Below are positions 59,529-64,000 of a stretch of 64,000 nucleotides of DNA, in pieces (the stretch's first letter is position 1; every line of letters starts with the position of its first letter). The stretch is from assembly GCA_022316685.1 (NCBI GenBank), contig JAKJHU010000057.1, positions 62,001 to 126,000 of the forward strand. The letters run 5' to 3'. The notes below the pieces were generated by a model. The model was not told the DNA's origin. It was given only the letters and a program-made list of their open reading frames with translations, and made no database searches. The translations under genes were made by a program, and so were the position numbers. This DNA is from Progne subis subis. Its lineage: Eukaryota; Chordata; Aves; Passeriformes; Hirundinidae.

Positions 59529-62318
59529 TCACTGGAACTTTGACTTCCTTTCATCACACTTAATGATGTTGTTGACAGTATTTTAGCATCTTAGCAGGTT
59601 TTAGTACAATAAGTGTGCTCATCTCCTGTCCCAGTGCTCAGTGTTTAACCCTACATCACCCCTGGCCCAGCACACGTGGCTGCTGCCAACAGAACGGACA
59701 CTCAGGGCGTTTAAACCTCAGCACTGAGCAATGCCTGAACGTTTCCTCTCTCACTACTAATGCTTGCAATAAATTACTCACAAAATATAGGACTGATTCA
59801 CCACTACATTACACCACTTGTACACAGCTGACTTCAACAGAATTACACGAGTGTAAAAGAGGGAGGGGAGGGGTGAAGCAAGCCCTGTGTGCAGATAATT
59901 AACCACCCTTTTCATTGAACCATAATATACTTTCTCCATAAACTGGCAACAGAACCAATCAGTGTACACATCTTATTTCAAATACAAAGTAATTTTAGGA
60001 GCTAGCATTATTGTACCGTTTGAAATATTCTCTGTTCTCATCAAATGATTCCCCCTGTAATTGATGTCATAAAGAATATCTGTGTTAAGCTGTCTTCATT
60101 TCCACAGTTTTCAATCCTTATGATGATCAATTATTTATATACAGACTAGATGAAAGGCAAGATTGTAATGACTCCAAGAGATTTAAGAGTGATATAATAA
60201 ATCTTGAAAGCAGAACTCAAGTGGGTGATGGTAACAAAAGCCAGTCCTGGACGATCATATTTTACTATTTTTAGAAGTTTCCCTTCATCTCCTCCCCTAA
60301 AGAGATTGCCAAAGCAGCATCTCCTCCTGAAGCCCTCCTCCTTCTGTCCTAGCATAAACCTTTTTGCCCATGAGTTCCCTGCCACCTTCATCCCTTCCGG
60401 CTTATTCTTCCTAAAGGACAGCAACAAATATGTGCTTTTTCCTTTCCATCAGCCCAATCATTTTGGTTGCCAGAAGGAACTTGTTAAGTTCCAGGGGAAA
60501 TTCCTTGATCTAATAACTAAAGTCCTACTTGTACAAAGTACATTAACACACCTTTAGCTCACCTAATGATGACTCAGGGCTTCAAAGTTTACATTTGTAT
60601 CGAAACTTTGGCTTTGTTTCATGGCCACAATAAACAAGCCTTGTCACCAGTCAGTATCCATGTCATATGTAAATTAAAAAGGACATAGACTTCATATGAT
60701 TCTCATCAGACATGAGGAAGAAAGTAGAAAAAAAATACCAATCAATTAAATAAAAGGTTTGAATCATACTTTCCTCTGTCTCCTTTCCCTCACAACTCTC
60801 CAAAAAGATTCAACTCCTAGGAGTCACCAGTAAATTTTCTATGATCCAGCAAACAATCAGAGAAGGAATTAACTCTACCCCAGATGAAACCAGGACACGT
60901 CTAAGCATGTGGGTTTGGGCCTGCTTCCAAGTTTAGCTTCCAGCCATGTTTTGGGACATACATCCCTATTAATTCTTCAAGCAAACCAACACACACCAAA
61001 GGATATCCTTTGGATTTCATAAAGACATTGTTCCAGTCTTATGAGTGTCTTCTTCATGCTTGCAGTAACTCTTTGTAGTATCTTAGACACATGCATCACA
61101 TTTGGAAATAGATTTATAAACATACATTGCAACTCTAACCAATGATCTGGGTAACCAATTTTGGAGAACCGTAAATAACCTAATTTCCAAATTTGCTCTT
61201 CATTGCACGAACCCACCTCAAGGGGTCATGTTGAATGCTCAACTTGGACAACAAAAACAAAGGGTCGGTAATCCTGTAGAGTTAAGGTCATAATAGATGG
61301 GTAAATATAGGGTGAATTCCAAAGCCTTTAAATAATACAAAACTCACTAGCATTTTGTTTCAACAAGCACTTCAGAATTTTATTACTAATGTTAAAAAGA
61401 TGTGCAGTAGGTACCCATTGCAACATGAGCTTACGTTTTCAGAGCATACGATAAAAAATGTTTCCCCTTGTAGACAAATGATGTGATTAAAAAATTACAC
61501 ATTTGAGCATCAAGTTTTGCAGGCAAAAAAATGGCAGTTTTCCTCAATTAAGATTCACAAAATATGGTCCTAATTGATTTGTATAACAATAAACACAGCC
61601 ATGGCTAGAATTAGTGCCAAAGTCTTTTGTCAATTTGTTTCTTTCTATCCTTTGGGACTTCTCCTTTTCATAATACACTTGCAAGAAACAATAACTCTTC
61701 AAAACGTCTGCATGGAGTTAATTCTAAACAATAAAGCAATCCAGTCCAGAAAGCAGCTAAGATTGAGTTCGTGTCAACAGGTAGAATTTACAGTCCCACA
61801 AAAAGGAATGTTTAACAGTCAACTATTTAGCTGCAATAAATTAGACTTTCACTGTGTTCTTCTTATCACCACGATCTAGAGATGAAAAGCGGTATATAGT
61901 AGTTAATTTTTAATTTTATTTATTACCACAGGCAAGATTTTCTAGTAGTATTCTGTTCCTTAATGTGAAACTAGGGATCAAAACTTTATGATGACCTGAA
62001 GCTGATTTCTTAACAGTTTTGATTTCCTGCTCTTCATAGATGCCATAAATCTTGTTTTCCTCCTCAAAACTTCAGATGTTTCTAACTTCTTATCTATCAG
62101 CCTCTAAAGTGCTTCCAGACTTCCACAAATGTTTTAGCAGACTCCACAGGCTTGCTTGCCACCCTGCTAAATGTCAGGCCATACATCTACTTCGGGGGAG
62201 TTCCCCACTGAAGAAACCATACCCAGGGAAAAAACATGTAAGTGGGGAGGACTCAGTCAGAGGCAGCCCAGTCGTGGCTGTATTGGAAGTCTGAACCCAT
62301 GCTGTCATCCTTCCCTAG
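59529..62318. other. Intergenic desert, no gene recognised
   Basis: Ordinary AT-rich sequence; frames up to 117 codons (60204-60557, +) overlap a minus frame and resemble nothing known. Confidence 0.5.
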
Positions 62319-62544
62319 CATACAAACTGATTGGAGAAGACCGCTTAAATTCCTCAGGCTAAAGCAGGACACGGGCTTCGGCAATTCCCCGTGCCTGCCA
62401 CGGTCAGGCAAGGCTGTGGCCCAAATCCTGCAGCAACGACTCCCTAAAGCTCTGCAACGGCACGGTACGGCTGATCTCCTCAGGAACGCGTGAACCCCCG
62501 CTCACGGACCACGCTGGGCTTATCCAACTCCTTGGTAGCACCAT
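62319..62544 (+). other. Possible unannotated exon in CpG-enriched segment
   Basis: A polypyrimidine acceptor, TCATCCTTCCCTAG, precedes 62319 and a consensus donor, CAT-GTAAGT, follows 62544. Between them CpG is locally enriched, especially 62,374-62,512 (for example ACGGGCTTCGGC, CACGGTACGGC, GAACGCGTGAAC). The frame 62242-62493 encodes 83 residues with no known similarity and starts upstream of the acceptor, so a non-coding exon is the more likely reading if it is real. Confidence 0.2.
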
Positions 62545-64000
62545 GTAAGTTTCCAGCCTTCAAACTGCTTGTCTTAAAATAGGAGGGATGGGGACTGAGG
62601 AAGTACAGCACAGATGCTGGAGAACAGGCTGGTGAGGATGAGGAAGGAAGTTTGCAAAAACATGCTTCATAACAGCTTAAGTATTTCAGAACCAGAATGA
62701 TAACAAAATATTTTGGATCTGCCCTATCTTTGCTTTTTACAGATCACAGCCACCAGAACAGACAGACATTGTTCTATCTGATCCTGATACTTGGTTGAAT
62801 GCCTTTCAAGGGTTTTTAAAGTAAGTAAACCAGGATTTTTTTTTTTTTTTCCCCCAGCTTCACTATGACCTGTCAGGAGTTGTCATATTTCTAGGGAAAC
62901 CACAGGGCAAAGTCAAAAGTAGAGGACAGGGAACTTAAAATGAGTACACAGCTGTAAGAGCTGCTTCTGCAACACAAAATGCTAACGGCAGTGGAGTTCA
63001 GCAAAGACATTCTTTTACCCAAAAGTAATCTTAAAAAAAAAAAAACAAACAAAAACCAACCAAACAAAAATGAAACAAACACAAAAGCCACATGATAAAG
63101 GATATCTTGATACTGAAAAACAAGCAGTGTAACATGAAAGGACAGTCTGGTATGGAATAAAAAAAATCTTGTGTGACACACTGGCTCCTCATGTGAAAAA
63201 TGGTCTAAGATGCCATTCATTACTTTGGGCTGCAGTTCTTAAAGAATACAAAGTGAATATACAAAAGGCTTCTCTCCTTCAATAGCAGTATCCTTTCAAG
63301 GGTGGCTGTGTGTTTGATTAATATCCAGCAACCTAAGGAATAAGGTGCCACTTCTGTGTTGCATGAAATGACAGTAGACTCACTGTCATGCTTCCTGATG
63401 GTGTTTTCATGTTCAATTATGTTGGTTTTTAAACAGTTTGGTTTGCTTCTGCTGCTTGCATGGGCTTATGTTAATAGTTTTTGGGTCATGTGGCTTTTGT
63501 CACATGTGGCAGAGCTTATCATAAGTAGGTACGGAGAATATCCTGCCTTATCACTGCACTTGACTCCCAGATGCAGCATTCACAGAAGAAATTCTCTTGG
63601 CAAAGAAGAGCTGAATGTCTACAGATGTGTTTGACAGAACAAGCTTTTCTGCTTAAACTCTTTCCAAATCACGTTTCTCTTACTAAAATGAGGGAGAGGT
63701 CACAAGATGGAAATCTATGTTTGATGGGAAAAATAATGCTAAGAAATACCATTACGTTGTGAAACAGGAAGAAAAAGTGAATTACAGTTATATGACGTCA
63801 CTGGAGACCATTATTTAACTCTTTTACAAAATTAGAGGGGGAAAAAGGAAAATCAAACCCTGTTTATTTAGCTTTTCCCACATCTAGGGCACCCTGCCTC
63901 TGTTGGAGGTTCCAGTAGGTGCAAGAAAGACAATTTTTCCCTGGGAAACCCAATTTTTTTAAATCGGCTTTTTCTACAAAAAAGACAATTTTAAGTGACC
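62545..64000. other. Intergenic, no gene recognised
   Basis: It includes a T15-C5 run at 62836-62855 and an A-rich AAACAAACAAAAACCAACC-type low-complexity run at 63031-63085. The 109-codon minus frame at 62891-63220 crosses that run and is an artefact. Confidence 0.5.

Noticed and set aside
2400..64000. CRISPR arrays, operons, prophage or bacterial defence systems
   Set aside because: The sequence is vertebrate nuclear DNA; no such structures are present.

Overview
This is vertebrate nuclear DNA, almost certainly from a bird. Exon-intron structure with canonical splice sites is visible. Repeat density is low. The recognisable repeats are CR1 (chicken-repeat-1) LINE copies, one carrying the typical avian CR1 3' end. 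The window also holds a solo retroviral LTR of a style I associate with songbird genomes; that lineage assignment is tentative.

The only protein-coding gene I can support is the 3' end of MTX2 (metaxin 2) on the + strand: the penultimate coding exon (115-191), a 1.9 kb intron, and the terminal coding exon (2117-2324) with a very short 3'UTR and poly(A) signal. In vertebrates MTX2 lies just beyond HOXD1 and is transcribed in the same direction as the HOXD genes. The + strand therefore runs away from HOXD, and the remaining ~61 kb should be the start of the 3' HOXD gene desert, the telomeric regulatory domain (T-DOM) that holds long-range enhancers for limb and other HOXD expression. The lack of any further supportable coding gene fits this. 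The locus assignment uses known synteny; no HOXD sequence is in the window.

Layout. 1-2.4 kb: MTX2 3' end. 2.6-22.8 kb: AT-rich desert with a (GT)n tract, a sense CR1 3' end (about 16.48-16.66 kb), two candidate enhancer blocks and small palindromes. 22.9-23.8 kb: an isolated CpG-rich block, the best candidate for an unannotated promoter, for example of a non-coding RNA. 24-34.6 kb: desert with a C-rich quadruplex motif (25.58 kb), a solo LTR (26.87-27.27 kb), a 40-nt T tract and a 15-bp triplication with YY1-like cores. 34.7-35.6 kb: a ~1 kb antisense CR1 with recognisable reverse-transcriptase remnants. 35.7-53.8 kb: desert with candidate conserved blocks near 37.2, 40.9 and 44.9 kb, a MIR/L2-like relic and a 38-bp tandem duplication. 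53.8-54.5 kb: an ancient CR1 relic. 54.6-64 kb: desert, with a CpG-enriched possible exon near 62.4 kb.

Most long open frames here lie in GC-rich or repeat sequence, overlap frames on the other strand, and match nothing I recognise, so I do not call them genes. No clearly new biological system is demonstrable by eye. The best leads are the isolated CpG block, the putative regulatory blocks and the YY1-like triplication.
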